Positions 28,005-37,000 are shown, counted from the first letter of the stretch. The stretch is 64,000 bases of DNA from Methylobacterium aquaticum (GCF_016804325.1 NZ_CP043627.1:2679001-2743000); one strand, 5' to 3'. Program-made: numbers and translations. The notes: a model not told the origin generated them from the letters alone.

Positions 28005-28264
28005 TGGACACGGTCTACGAGGCCGGCACCCTGCCGGTGGCGGCGGGCGACCGCGAGACCAAGCTGCTGGCTTCGCGCCTGCTCGTCTACGGCTTCCTCA
28101 CCATCGACGAGGTCGGCGAGGACGGCGCCACCCGCTCCTTGCGGCCCTCCGAGGCGATCCGCGCCGGCCGCGAGCGCCCCTGGCGCCTGTCGCGGGCCTC
28201 GCGCGGGGTGAGCCTGTCGGTGCCGATTCCAGCCCGGGACGGGTTCCTGTTCGAGATGGCGTGA
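28004..28264 (+). CDS. Small hypothetical protein, 86 aa
   Basis: Begins MDTVYEAGTLPVAAGDRETK and continues LLASRLLVYGFLTIDEVGEDG, suggesting a helix followed by beta strands. Soluble, no signal or membrane segment. Coupled by a one-base overlap to the 55-codon gene before it. It ends 10 bases before a convergent gene. No family recognised. Confidence 0.6.
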   Translation: MDTVYEAGTLPVAAGDRETKLLASRLLVYGFLTIDEVGEDGATRSLRPSEAIRAGRERPWRLSRASRGVSLSVPIPARDGFLFEMA

Positions 28265-28274
28265 GGGCGAAGGT

Positions 28275-28649
28275 TCAGCCGCCCGCGCTCTTCGAGCCGA
28301 AATAGAAGCCGATGGCCGATCCGACCAATCCGACGACCGGCGTGAAGATCAGCGCGACGGTCCCGCTCAGAAGGGCGAACGCTTCCTTGGCCTCGCCGCA
28401 GGTCTTGCCCGCGTAGCAGGTCAGCGCGAGATAGGATCCGGTCGCGAGGACGCAGACGACCGCGAGGCCCAGCATGGCAAGGAGGACATAGGCGATCCTG
28501 ACACGTGCCTTCTCCTGGTCGCGGCCGGGATCGTAGTTGCCCTGGACAGACGTCGCGACGCCGATGGTGGGCGGCCCCTCCGTCGGAGCATCGTCGCCAA
28601 TCGTCTTGAGGACGATGGAGCCTGCCTCGCGCCCAGCCGCTTCAGACAT
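28275..28649 (-). CDS. Two-helix membrane protein, 124 aa
   Basis: A polar, probably cytoplasmic N-terminus of about 55 residues (MSEAAGREAGSIVLKTIGDD) is followed by one helix (VLLAMLGLAVVCVLATGSYLAL). A short loop with two cysteines (CYAGKTCGEAKEA) leads to a second Gly-rich helix (TVALIFTPVVGLVGSAIGFYFG). This resembles widespread unnamed two-TM proteins found beside small regulators. It lies downstream of the ribbon-helix-helix gene on the same strand. Confidence 0.65.
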   Translation of the reverse strand: MSEAAGREAGSIVLKTIGDDAPTEGPPTIGVATSVQGNYDPGRDQEKARVRIAYVLLAMLGLAVVCVLATGSYLALTCYAGKTCGEAKEAFALLSGTVALIFTPVVGLVGSAIGFYFGSKSAGG

Positions 28650-28793
28650 CGTCGGAATCCGTCTGGGAGGAGGGATGCTGGAAGAGGATAGCGGCACAGC
28701 CGCTGCGAGGACTCGGTGTCTCTCACAAAACGTCCGTTCGCCGACGTCGCTCGCACGGCCGCATCGGCGCAGCGGGAGTCCTGCGAGGCGCGC

Positions 28794-29030
28794 CTACTTG
28801 CTGAAAATCACCCGAGAATAGGTCTTGTCTGGCTTCTCGATCAGAAGCTTGTCGTTGATTCCGACATGATCCGAGATCAGCTTGTCCGTCGCGATAGCCT
28901 GCTGCAAAGCAGTGTTCGCGTCGACACCGCGACGGCGCGCCAATTCCTTGAGCGCATCAAAGGCTGATTTCGACAGCTCAGCCTGCACTGTGACGGTTGC
29001 CTCGGAATCGGATTTCGGCCGATCGGACAC
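28794..29030 (-). CDS. Ribbon-helix-helix-like small protein, 78 aa
   Basis: GTG start giving MSDRPKSDSEATVTVQAELS. The core looks like an RHH DNA-binding fold: a beta strand ATVTVQAELSKSAFDALKEL, then helix ARRRGVDANTALQQAIA. It is followed by a C-terminal segment (LLIEKPDKTYSRVIF) common to small RHH proteins paired with membrane or effector proteins. It could be an autoregulator or antitoxin. The next gene on this strand, 144 bases on, is the two-helix membrane protein. Confidence 0.6.
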   Translation of the reverse strand: MSDRPKSDSEATVTVQAELSKSAFDALKELARRRGVDANTALQQAIATDKLISDHVGINDKLLIEKPDKTYSRVIFSK

Positions 29031-29259
29031 AGCGTTACCCCGCGGGATCGGCGAGAAGACTACCACGCCGCTGCGGCCGAAGCCAGAACCCGGCTTCGTG
29101 CGGCACAGCATCGGAAGGCGCGGGCAGGCTCCGCACGATGCCGTGCATGGACTCGCCGCCCCACCCACGAAAATTGACTTTCCCAACCGGATCACCGACA
29201 CGGGCGCCCGCCGCGACCGGCGCCGTTCGCGTCGGGTTGTCCGGTTCGGAGCTGTGCAT

Positions 29260-30993
29260 TTGACGAGCCTTGCCGCCGGGCGCCGCCCCGGCCGCGCCGC
29301 CTCCGTGGGTCGTCTCGCGGAGCGCCTCCTCGATCTCGGGGCGCGCAGCCACGGGGCGGCCTGCGCGCTGCTCGTCCTCCTGTCGCTGGTCTGCTTCCTG
29401 CCGGGCTTCGCCTCGCTCCAGCCGATGGACCGGGACGAGCCGCGCTTCGCCCAGGCCTCGAAGCAGATGCTCGAATCGGGCGAGTTCGTCGATATCCGCT
29501 TCCAGGGCGAGGCCCGGCACAAGAAGCCGGTCGGCATCTACTGGGCCCAGAGCGCGGTCGTCGCCGCCGGCGAGGCGCTGGGCGTGCCGGGCGCCCGCAC
29601 GGCGATCTGGCTCTACCGCATCCCCTCGCTGATCGGTGCGCTCGCCACGGTGCTCCTCAGCTACTGGGCCGCGCTCGCCTTCCTGCCGCGGCGCGGGGCC
29701 TTCCTCGCCGCCGCCCTGGTGGGAGCCAGCGTGATGCTGTCGGCCGAGGCCCGGCTCGCCAAGACCGATGCGCTGCTGACGGCTTGCGCCGTCGCCGCCA
29801 TGGGGGCGCTGGCCCGGGCCTGGCTGACCCGCGCCACGCAGATCCGGCTGCCGCAAGTCCCGCTACCCGTGCCGACGGTGCTGACCTTCTGGCTCGCGGT
29901 GGCGCTCGGCATCCTGATCAAGGGGCCGATGGTGCCGATGTTCGCCGGCCTCGCGGCGCTCTGCCTCTCGGTCTTCGCGCGCTCCGGCGCCTGGCTCACG
30001 CGCCTGCGGCCGGGCCTCGGCCTGATCCTGGTGCTGGTCCTGGTGGCGCCGTGGTTCGTCGCCATCACGCTGAAGAGCGGCGGCGCCTTCTACGGCGAGG
30101 CGGTCGGCCACGACATGCTGGGCAAGGTCGGCACCGCGCAGACCCAGCACTGGGCGCCGCCCGGCACCTACCTGCTGGTCATCTTCGCCACGTTCTGGCC
30201 GGCCGCCGCCGTCGCGGCGATGGCGCTGCCCTTCGCCTGGACCAACCGCCGCGAGGACGGGGTCGCCTTCCTGATCGCCTGGGTGCTGCCGTCCTGGCTG
30301 GTCTTCGAGGCGGTGCCGACCAAGCTGCCGCATTACGTGCTGCCGCTCTGCTCGGCCCTCGCGATCCTCGCCGTCATGGCGGTCGCCCGCGGCGCGGTCC
30401 ACCGCGACCGGCCGGGGGCGCGGTGGGTGGCGCTCCTGGTGCCGTTCATCCCCGCCGGCCTGACCCTCGGCCTCTGCATCGCCGCCTGGCGCCTCGACGG
30501 AGTGATCCCGTGGGCGGGGCTGCCGCTCCTTCTCGCCGCGAGCGCGGTGGCGGTCCTCGCCTGGCGCGCCTTCGTCGACGGGTTCCCGGAGCGCGCGCTG
30601 GCGGTCGCGGTGCTCGCCGGCGCGCTGCTGGGGCCGGCGGTGTTCGGGCTCACCCAGCCGGCGCTGGCCGCCCTCAAGGTCTCGCCGCGGCTCGCCGCCA
30701 TCCGCGACGCGCTGCCCTGCCCGAATCCGAAGGTCGGCACCCTCGGCTACCGCGAGCCGAGCCTCGTGTTCCTGATCGGCACCGACCTCGCGATGCTCGA
30801 TTCCGCCGAGGAGGCCGCCGCGTTCCTCGGCCAGGGCGGCTGCCGCCTGGTCTATGTCGAGGACCGCTTCGCCAAGGCCTTCGCGGCGGCGCAAGCCGCC
30901 GGCGCCGCGCCCCGGCCCGTCGGCCGGGTGACGGGCTTCAACATCAATGGCGGCAAGCCGGTCGGCCTGTCGGCCTATGCGGTGACACCGTGA
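29260..30993 (+). CDS. ArnT-like lipid-linked sugar transferase (GT-C)
   Basis: 577 aa GT-C membrane glycosyltransferase of the ArnT/PMT superfamily, which moves a sugar from a polyprenyl-phosphate donor to lipid A or another glycolipid in the periplasm. The first loop carries PMDRDEPRFAQASKQML with the Asp/Glu-Arg metal motif, and RHKKPVGIYWAQ follows as in ArnT. About a dozen hydrophobic segments. The TTG at 29260 has GGAG 8 bases upstream. First gene of a three-gene operon with GT2 and LAB_N proteins that would make and flip the donor. Confidence 0.88.
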   Translation: MTSLAAGRRPGRAASVGRLAERLLDLGARSHGAACALLVLLSLVCFLPGFASLQPMDRDEPRFAQASKQMLESGEFVDIRFQGEARHKKPVGIYWAQSAVVAAGEALGVPGARTAIWLYRIPSLIGALATVLLSYWAALAFLPRRGAFLAAALVGASVMLSAEARLAKTDALLTACAVAAMGALARAWLTRATQIRLPQVPLPVPTVLTFWLAVALGILIKGPMVPMFAGLAALCLSVFARSGAWLTRLRPGLGLILVLVLVAPWFVAITLKSGGAFYGEAVGHDMLGKVGTAQTQHWAPPGTYLLVIFATFWPAAAVAAMALPFAWTNRREDGVAFLIAWVLPSWLVFEAVPTKLPHYVLPLCSALAILAVMAVARGAVHRDRPGARWVALLVPFIPAGLTLGLCIAAWRLDGVIPWAGLPLLLAASAVAVLAWRAFVDGFPERALAVAVLAGALLGPAVFGLTQPALAALKVSPRLAAIRDALPCPNPKVGTLGYREPSLVFLIGTDLAMLDSAEEAAAFLGQGGCRLVYVEDRFAKAFAAAQAAGAAPRPVGRVTGFNINGGKPVGLSAYAVTP

Positions 30994-31022
30994 TCCAGAC
31001 CTTGTCAGAAAGCCCCCACGCC

Positions 31023-31784
31023 ATGCCCGATCGGGAGGCGATCCGCCTCAGCGTCGTGGTGCCGGTGAAGAACGAGGCCGGCAACATCGCCCCCCTCGTC
31101 GCCGAGATCGCGGCGGCCTGCGCCCCTTTACGCCCGTTCGAGATCATCTACGTCGACGACGGCTCGACCGACGCCACGCCGACGGCGCTCGCCGCGTTGC
31201 GCGCGCACCATCCGGAACTGCGGGTGCTGCGCCACCGCGAGAGCTGCGGCCAGAGCGCGGCGGTGCGCACCGGGGTGCTGGCGGCGCGCGGCGACCTGGT
31301 GGCGACCCTCGACGGCGACGGCCAGAACGACCCGGCCTTCATCCCGGGCCTCGCCGCGACGCTGGATGCGGCGGGGCCGGGCGCCGGGCTCGCGCAAGGC
31401 CAGCGGGTCGGCCGCAAGGACGGGCGGCGGAAGATGATCCAGTCGCGCATCGCCAACGGGGTGCGCGGCCGCATCCTCAAGGACGCGACCCGGGATACCG
31501 GCTGCGGCCTCAAGGTCTTCCGCCGTGAGGTCTACCTGCGTCTGCCGTATTTCGACGCGCTGCACCGCTTCATGCCGGCCCTCGTCGCCCGCGAGGGGTT
31601 TGCCGTGGTCCATGGCGACGTGGTCGACCGGCCGCGCTTCACCGGGCGCTCGAATTACGGCCTGTTCGACCGGCTCTGGGTTGGCATCCTCGACCTCGCC
31701 GGGGTGTGGTGGCTGATCCGCCGCCGGCGCCGGGTGCCGCAGGTCGTGCAGGGCGGGCAAGTCGTGCCGGGCAAGACGGAGTAG
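31023..31784 (+). CDS. Glycosyltransferase family 2 (polyprenyl-phosphate sugar synthase type)
   Basis: 253 aa. GT-A fold with VVVPVKNEAGNI at the start, the YVDDGSTD nucleotide site, and LDGDGQNDP with the DxD metal motif. Like DPM1-type enzymes it lacks, or nearly lacks, C-terminal membrane helices. It probably loads a sugar on undecaprenyl phosphate for the ArnT-like transferase. A GTG at 30990 overlapping the previous stop (GTGA) is an equally good start and would add 11 residues. It is followed 4 bases later by the LAB_N gene. Confidence 0.88.
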   Translation: MPDREAIRLSVVVPVKNEAGNIAPLVAEIAAACAPLRPFEIIYVDDGSTDATPTALAALRAHHPELRVLRHRESCGQSAAVRTGVLAARGDLVATLDGDGQNDPAFIPGLAATLDAAGPGAGLAQGQRVGRKDGRRKMIQSRIANGVRGRILKDATRDTGCGLKVFRREVYLRLPYFDALHRFMPALVAREGFAVVHGDVVDRPRFTGRSNYGLFDRLWVGILDLAGVWWLIRRRRRVPQVVQGGQVVPGKTE

Positions 31785-31788
31785 CCCG

Positions 31789-32115
31789 ATGGTCGCCGAC
31801 ATCATGCACGGGCTCAGCGCCTATTTCTGGTCGCTGTTCACCGGCCCCGTCGATCTCGTGCTGCTGATCGGCCTGGTGGGGCAGGGGCTGTTCACCGCCC
31901 GCTTCCTGGTCCAGTGGATCGCCAGCGAGCGGGCCGGGCGCAGCGTGATCCCGCTCTCGTTCTGGTTCCTGTCGCTCGGCGGCTCGGCGGTGCTGCTCGG
32001 CTACGCGCTCTACCGGCGCGATCCGGTCTTCATCCTCGGCCAGAGCCTCGGCACGGTGATCTACCTGCGCAACCTCGCCCTGGTGTTCCGCGAGCGGCGC
32101 GGCACGGGCGCCTGA
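31789..32115 (+). CDS. LAB_N domain membrane protein
   Basis: 108 aa with three hydrophobic helices and the lipid A disaccharide synthase N-terminal-like domain (PF07578): QGLFTARFLVQWIASERAGRS and PLSFWFLSLGGSAVLL are its hallmark segments. Such proteins are commonly found beside GT2 and ArnT-like genes, where a role in moving the lipid-linked sugar across the membrane has been suggested. The spacing to the GT2 gene is 4 bases, so the three form one transcript. Confidence 0.88.
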   Translation: MVADIMHGLSAYFWSLFTGPVDLVLLIGLVGQGLFTARFLVQWIASERAGRSVIPLSFWFLSLGGSAVLLGYALYRRDPVFILGQSLGTVIYLRNLALVFRERRGTGA

Positions 32116-32118
32116 GGG

Positions 32119-32142
32119 GCGCCCCGGGCGGGCCCGGGGCGC
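32119..32142. terminator. GC-rich hairpin between convergent genes
   Basis: Stem gcgccccgggc / gcccggggcgc with a tiny loop, placed just after the LAB_N stop and 8 bases before the convergent PRC-barrel stop. No T-tract, so a stalling stem rather than a classic terminator. Confidence 0.4.
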
Positions 32143-32149
32143 GGGCTCG

Positions 32150-32596
32150 TCAGCCCTTCTTCTTGTAGTCGAAGGCCGGGGCCTTGTTCAGCTCGTCCTT
32201 GGTGGCGTTCACGCTCGCCTTCCATCCGTCGCCGTCCCGGGTCAGCACGACGTTGTCGGGGCTGACCGCGACGTAGCGCTCGCCGATGCCGAGGAAGCCG
32301 CCGACGCCGAGGATCACCGCCTGCACGGTCTTGCCGTCGACGATCACGAGGTCGGCGATGTCGCCGATCGACTCGTTCTGGGCATTGGTGACCTTGGTGC
32401 CGAGGATGCGCGAGGTCACCGCGGCGGTCGGCTGCAGGGTGATGAACTGCACCGTGGCGGTCTTGACCTGCTGGGTCGTCATGCCGCCGGTCGTCGCCTC
32501 CGGCTGCGTCGCGGTCTGGGCCGAAGCCGATCCGACAGAGGCGGGCCCGAAGGCGAGCAGGAGGGCAGCCGTCGCAAGGGCGGTCTTCAGCGTCAT
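32150..32596 (-). CDS. Exported PRC-barrel domain protein
   Basis: 148 aa. A signal peptide (residues 1-26, cleaved near ASAQTA) is followed by a Thr/Gln-rich spacer and a PRC-barrel (about 58-125): SRILGTKVTNAQNESIGDIADLV then VDGKTVQAVILGVGGFLGIGE. Found as small periplasmic stress-related proteins in rhizobia and methylobacteria. The start ATG follows a weak GAGAG site; a longer in-frame extension is not signal-like. Confidence 0.85.
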   Translation of the reverse strand: MTLKTALATAALLLAFGPASVGSASAQTATQPEATTGGMTTQQVKTATVQFITLQPTAAVTSRILGTKVTNAQNESIGDIADLVIVDGKTVQAVILGVGGFLGIGERYVAVSPDNVVLTRDGDGWKASVNATKDELNKAPAFDYKKKG

Positions 32597-32796
32597 GGAA
32601 ACGAACTCTCTTCGAACTGCAAAAGGCCCGCGCCCGTGGGGCGGCGCGGGACCTGCGCAGAACGACCCTGCGCCGGCAGGGTTCCGCATCGTCAGGTTTT
32701 ACCGTGATCGCCGCGGGCGGCCCGGTGCAACACGGCCACGCCGCCCCCATCTAGGAGGGCGTTCGGCCGCGCGAGGCGGCGAGACAGGGGAACAGC

Positions 32797-33084
32797 ATGG
32801 ACGGTCACGTGTACGGAGCGCTCGGGCAGCCGGGCGTCGGCTTCCTGATGGCCATCGTCATCGGGGCGCTGGCGGGCTGGCTGGCCGAGCGCTTCATGAA
32901 TTCGAACATGGGCCTTCTCGGCAACATCGTGCTCGGCATCATCGGCGGCGTGGTCGGCAACTTCCTGGCGGCGCAGTTCCACATCCCGATCTTCGGGTTC
33001 TGGCGCAACCTGTTCTCCGCCACCATCGGGGCGGTCATCATCATCGCGGTGGTGCGGGCGGTCCGGGGCGAGCGGCGCTACTGA
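32797..33084 (+). CDS. GlsB/YeaQ/YmgE-family membrane protein
   Basis: 95 aa, three hydrophobic segments rich in glycine, with the family patterns GALAGWLAERFM and GLLGNIVLGIIGGVVGNFLA. Members (once called transglycosylase-associated) are small inner-membrane proteins induced by stress; their biochemistry is unclear. AGGGGAA lies 6 bases before the ATG. Confidence 0.9.
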   Translation: MDGHVYGALGQPGVGFLMAIVIGALAGWLAERFMNSNMGLLGNIVLGIIGGVVGNFLAAQFHIPIFGFWRNLFSATIGAVIIIAVVRAVRGERRY

Positions 33085-33287
33085 CCGGCATCGACCGGAG
33101 CGGCTTGCGCCGAGGCACGCCCGAACCGGCGTCCTCACCATCCGCACAGGGATGAATGCATGGCGCGCCGCGCGGCGGCGCGTCACGCCCCATTTGCCCC
33201 GGCGGCCCGGACATCTTAAGTCACGCATGCGCCGCGAGGGGTTCGCGGGCGCACTCCGTCCCAAAACCCCTTGCCGTCCCGGATCCC

Positions 33288-34250
33288 ATGGCCGTCGTCC
33301 TCGATCTCCTGCGCAACGACCAGCGCCCCCGCCACCCGGAGAAGGCGCACCGGCCCGACCAGCCGATCCTGCGCAAGCCGGACTGGATCCGCGTCAAGGC
33401 GCCGGGCTCGCCGAAATGGGCCGAGACCCAGGCCATCGTGCGCGAGAACAAGCTCGTGACGGTGTGCGAGGAAGCCGGCTGCCCCAATATCGGCGAGTGC
33501 TGGGAGAAGAAGCACGCCACCTTCATGATCATGGGGGATACCTGCACCCGGGCCTGCGCGTTCTGCAACGTGCGCACGGGCATGCCGGACGCCCTCGATG
33601 CCGCCGAGCCCGAGCGGGTGGCGGAGGCCGTGGCCAAGCTCGGCCTGCACCACGTCGTCATCACCTCGGTCGACCGCGACGACCTGAAGGACGGGGGTGC
33701 TGCCCATTTCGCGGCCGTCATCGGGGCGATCCGGCGCCTGAGCCCCGCCACCACGATCGAGATCCTGACCCCCGACTTCCTGCGCAAGGACGGCGCGCTC
33801 GAAGTCGTGGTGGCCGCACGCCCCGACGTGTTCAACCACAATCTCGAGACCGTGCCGTCGAAATACCTGACGGTGCGCCCTGGCGCCCGCTACTTCCACT
33901 CGATCCGGCTGCTGCAGCGGGTCAAGGAACTCGATCCGACCATCTTCACCAAGTCGGGGATCATGGTGGGGCTGGGCGAGGAGCGCAACGAGGTGCTCCA
34001 GCTGATGGACGACCTGCGCTCGGCCGAGGTCGACTTCCTGACCGTCGGCCAATACCTGCAGCCGACGAAGAAGCACCACCCGGTCCTGTCCTTCGTGACG
34101 CCGGACGCATTCAAGGCCTACGAGACCACGGCCTACGCCAAGGGCTTCCTGCTCGTCTCGGCGACGCCGCTCACCCGTTCCTCCCACCATGCCGGCGAGG
34201 ATTTCGCCCGGCTCAAGCAGGCCCGGCTCGACCGGCTGGGGACCGTCTGA
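33288..34250 (+). CDS. lipA: Lipoyl synthase LipA
   Basis: 320 aa radical SAM enzyme inserting two sulfurs into protein-bound octanoate. The auxiliary cluster cysteines are C60, C65 and C71 ([12 protein letters not shown]). The radical SAM CxxxCxxC motif is C86, C90, C93 (CTRACAFC). The C-terminal RSSHHAGE carries the Ser that ligates the auxiliary cluster. The start is the ATG of AVVLDLLRN; a longer open frame upstream is not conserved-looking. It is followed 4 bases later by the Coq10-like gene, a common alphaproteobacterial arrangement. Confidence 0.97.
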   Translation: MAVVLDLLRNDQRPRHPEKAHRPDQPILRKPDWIRVKAPGSPKWAETQAIVRENKLVTVCEEAGCPNIGECWEKKHATFMIMGDTCTRACAFCNVRTGMPDALDAAEPERVAEAVAKLGLHHVVITSVDRDDLKDGGAAHFAAVIGAIRRLSPATTIEILTPDFLRKDGALEVVVAARPDVFNHNLETVPSKYLTVRPGARYFHSIRLLQRVKELDPTIFTKSGIMVGLGEERNEVLQLMDDLRSAEVDFLTVGQYLQPTKKHHPVLSFVTPDAFKAYETTAYAKGFLLVSATPLTRSSHHAGEDFARLKQARLDRLGTV

Positions 34251-34254
34251 CCCG

Positions 34255-34710
34255 ATGCCGAGCTTCCGCACCACCCGCACCGTCCGCCACAGCCCGACGG
34301 AGATGTTCGACCTCGTCGCCGATGTCGAGCGCTACCCCGAATTCCTGCCGCTCTGCGAGTCCCTGCGGGTGCTGCGCCGGCAGGAGGGCGAGGACGGCAC
34401 CGAGACCCTCGTGGCCGACATGGGCGTCGGCTATAAGGCGATCTCCGAGCACTTCACCACCCGGGTCCGCCTCGACCGCCCGAACCTGAAGATCCTGGCC
34501 GAGTATATCGACGGCCCGTTCCGGCACCTGGAGAACCGCTGGACCTTCCGCGAGGCGCCGAACGGCGGCTGCACGGTCGAGTTCTTCATCACCTACGAGT
34601 TCAAGAGCCTGGCGCTGGGACTCCTCATGGGCAAGATGTTCGACCGGGCGTTCCGGAAGTTCACGGATGCGTTCGAGAGCCGGGCGGACCGGTTGTACGC
34701 AAGGGCGTGA
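34255..34710 (+). CDS. Coq10/RatA-type START domain protein
   Basis: 151 aa with the polyketide cyclase/START fold: MPSFRTTRTVRHSPTEMF, DVERYPEFLPLCESLRV, and WTFREAPNGGCTVEFFI, ending FTDAFESRADRLY. Alphaproteobacterial members next to lipA are the likely Coq10 orthologues that bind ubiquinone and support respiration; the RatA toxin label in annotations is by homology. It lies 4 bases after lipA and marks the left border of an accessory segment. Confidence 0.9.
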   Translation: MPSFRTTRTVRHSPTEMFDLVADVERYPEFLPLCESLRVLRRQEGEDGTETLVADMGVGYKAISEHFTTRVRLDRPNLKILAEYIDGPFRHLENRWTFREAPNGGCTVEFFITYEFKSLALGLLMGKMFDRAFRKFTDAFESRADRLYARA

Positions 34711-34814
34711 GGCTTGGAGCCAGATCGGCCGGGCCTGATCTGACTGCCAAAGCACGCTGCATTGTAGGGAGGCCGGCGCACCTGAGTTGTGACCGCACAC
34801 CAGCTATCGTCGGA

Positions 34815-35251
34815 CTGGCCTGCTTGCACTGCTTTGGAGCACCGATGACGGCAAGGCCATCACCCTGCGCCAAGGACAAGCCCCGCCGCTTTGCCTGCGT
34901 ACCGACGACACAGGCGCCCGGGGCGGCCCCGCGCCGGGCGGACACAATCCTGGTCATGCCGCACGGCACGCCATGGCCGAAGCGGCGCTTTCATGAGGTG
35001 TGGTCCGAGACGGCCACCGCCGCCGGCATCACCACGCTGCACTTCCACGACCTGCGCGGCACGGCAGTGACGATGCTGGCAGAGCCGGCTGCACCGTGCC
35101 GGAGATCGCGACGATCACCAGGCACTCGCTGGCCCACGCGCAGCGCAGTCTGGACCGGTACCTGGCGCGCACGCGGACGTTGGCGGAGTCGGCGATCGCG
35201 AAGCTGGATGAGCACCGGCGGAACCAGCTGGGACGGGCGCCGCTCATCTAG
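34815..35251 (+). pseudogene. Tyrosine recombinase/integrase remnant
   Basis: Only the C-terminal catalytic half remains. A KAITLRQGQA strand, then RRFHEVWSETATAAGI, the box HDLRGTAVTML with the catalytic H and R, and in another frame GCTVPEIATITRHSLAHAQRSLDRYL with the second His and the nucleophile Tyr. At least two frame changes (near 34885 and 35085) and a missing N-terminus show it is dead. It lies just inside the left edge of the accessory segment. Confidence 0.85.
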
Positions 35252-35304
35252 GATCGAATTCGTGAGCCTAACCAGGTGACGGGCCGCTCCCGACCCATTG
35301 CAGA

Positions 35305-35436
35305 TTACCGCTTCACGCCAGGCTTGCCGCTCGCCACAACCTGGCCTTTCGTGCTCGGTGCAGCTGCGATAACTTTCGGCGTCTCCTTCTTCGGCTTCTT
35401 AGCTTCACGGTTTCCACGAGGTCGATCGCTACTCAT
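35305..35436 (-). CDS. Lys-rich small protein, 43 aa
   Basis: Begins MSSDRPRGNREAKKPKKETP and ends GKPGVKR. Highly basic and lacking hydrophobic content, so probably disordered or nucleic-acid binding. The REAKKPKK opening resembles tiny conserved proteins annotated as hypothetical in methylobacteria and rhizobia. A GGGGA lies upstream at acceptable distance; an in-frame ATG six codons earlier is the alternative. Confidence 0.55.
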   Translation of the reverse strand: MSSDRPRGNREAKKPKKETPKVIAAAPSTKGQVVASGKPGVKR

Positions 35437-35465
35437 CTGGGCTTCCCCGATCATTCTTTGACAAT

Positions 35466-35783
35466 TTACGAGTCTCGCACCTCAGGCCCGATCGGGCCCG
35501 ACAGACGCGCGAAGTCGGACAGCACGGCGGCGACCATGCTGTGCAAGCGTGGATCGTCGCAGGTGAGCGCAGCGGCGAACCGCTCCAGCAGGTACCGCGC
35601 CTTGTCAGCCGCCTCGGGCCAGGTTGCAGCCTCTGCCGCGAACAGGTTGGCTTCCAGATCGTGCTGACGTGCAACAAGGCCGGTATGCTGCGCTTTTACG
35701 GCAGCCCGCCTGCGGCGGTTCTTCGTCGCCTTCTGAGCGGCCATCCCGCGCCGTCCGTCGAGCTCAATCGGGCGGTCAGTCAT
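35466..35783 (-). CDS. Hypothetical helical protein, 105 aa
   Basis: Begins MTDRPIELDGRRGMAAQK and continues with a very basic stretch (KNRRRRAAVKAQH), then a helical region (LEANLFAAEAATWPEAADKARYLLERF). No known domain. Placed 29 bases upstream of the Lys-rich 43-codon gene on the same strand, so the two may form one unit. GAAGGG precedes the ATG. Confidence 0.6.
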   Translation of the reverse strand: MTDRPIELDGRRGMAAQKATKNRRRRAAVKAQHTGLVARQHDLEANLFAAEAATWPEAADKARYLLERFAAALTCDDPRLHSMVAAVLSDFARLSGPIGPEVRDS

Positions 35784-36000
35784 GTCAACACCCTTCCGTT
35801 TCTGCATAGGCGCATAATAATTTTTCTTGTACGACGATAATATTTCCCCGTTGGCGCACACCTGATTTCAAAAAAAATCACAATCACCTTGAGCGCGCCG
35901 CGTGCAGCGCCTGATCGATGAATGAGGAATATTTGATCAGCAACCCCTAAAAATTATGGTTCAGGCTCCGGGGATGTCTTTTTCCCACGGCGTATGGGGC

Positions 36001-36267
36001 TCACGGCTCGGCGGGGGTTATAGTTGCTGGCACGGGCAGCACATAGGTCTGATTTCCGGTGACGCGCGTGCCAATACCCCCGACCAATGACTCGATGTGT
36101 GCCGTGGACGCGCGGATCTGGGCAGCCGCACCTTGGAGCGCCTCGATATCCAGATGTCCAGGCTCATCGGCACTCCACCATCGGCCATTGTCGATGCCTT
36201 GAAGCAAGCGGCCAAGCCGCCTGTGATCCCGCGTAAGCTGCTCGATGACGTCTTTGCCGCGGTTCAT
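36001..36267 (-). CDS. Hypothetical protein, 88 aa
   Basis: Begins MNRGKDVIEQLTRDHRRLG, a helical soluble protein with a DHRRL segment reminiscent of short helical-bundle proteins, ending in a beta-like tail (NQTYVLPVPATITPAEP). AGAGGG lies 6 bases before the ATG. It follows the 147-codon gene by a few bases on the same strand, so they are probably co-transcribed. Confidence 0.55.
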   Translation of the reverse strand: MNRGKDVIEQLTRDHRRLGRLLQGIDNGRWWSADEPGHLDIEALQGAAAQIRASTAHIESLVGGIGTRVTGNQTYVLPVPATITPAEP

Positions 36268-36269
36268 AG

Positions 36270-36713
36270 TCATCCCTCTGAATGGTACGAGAATGAAATA
36301 CGATCCCAAAGAAAAAGCGTTCGATCATAGGAGCTTTTCCCTATCAGATATGACCGCTCATAATTACGTTGATTTCCCTGCAAGCGTGCCTTCTTCATAC
36401 GGCCGGCGACTCGATCGATACGTCGCTCTTCATGTGCGATCTTCGACACGTTCTTGCGGATGCGATCACAGAACGCGTTCCTATTGTGGCCTATATTTGG
36501 AGACATCTCACCGCCCAGTCGTTCTGATATCCGCCCGTGCAGGTCGGCCCAGGCATTCAGGCGCCTCAAGAGCTTGACGTGATCGCGATCTTCGAGGGCC
36601 TGTTCGATGCCCCAGCCGAGGAACCGCAGCCTCAGGCCGGCGATCGCCATATGCAGCGTCGAGATAGCGTGGGTTCGCGGGGAATTTCGCCGAGAAGGAA
36701 GGTCGGTGGGCAT
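36270..36713 (-). CDS. Hypothetical protein, 147 aa
   Basis: ATG preceded by GGAGGG at 4 bases. The first half looks helical and conserved-like (LRLRFLGWGIEQALEDRDHVKLLRRLNAW), while the last 70 residues are basic and AT-rich in coding (RKNVSKIAHEERRIDRVAGRMKK). The stop directly abuts the next gene. No family recognised; lower GC fits recent acquisition. Confidence 0.5.
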   Translation of the reverse strand: MPTDLPSRRNSPRTHAISTLHMAIAGLRLRFLGWGIEQALEDRDHVKLLRRLNAWADLHGRISERLGGEMSPNIGHNRNAFCDRIRKNVSKIAHEERRIDRVAGRMKKARLQGNQRNYERSYLIGKSSYDRTLFLWDRISFSYHSEG

Positions 36714-37000
36714 TACGCCCTCCGTTTTGTCCTAGCCCATCGCCAGGATACAAATCTGGATGTGGTATCTAGCCGGTAGATAGCAACATGCGCTAAAAAA
36801 TAAATATCTCAATGCAGCACTATTCAATTGTGCGAGATCGCTGTTTTTATTTTCAAAATTCGCAAATTCCTATGATTCCGCAAAATAAATGGACAAAATT
36901 CAGTCGGTCTCTCTGGGAAAAAATACGTATTCGTGTTTGACACAAGGCGGCAAAAGGCGCAGCACAGCTCACTCCTCTGGGGTGAGCTCATGCAACGCGA

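Noticed and set aside
35276..35461. 61-codon plus-strand frame with a hydrophobic middle
   Set aside because: No ribosome site, and the opposite strand encodes a better small protein (REAKKPKK type).
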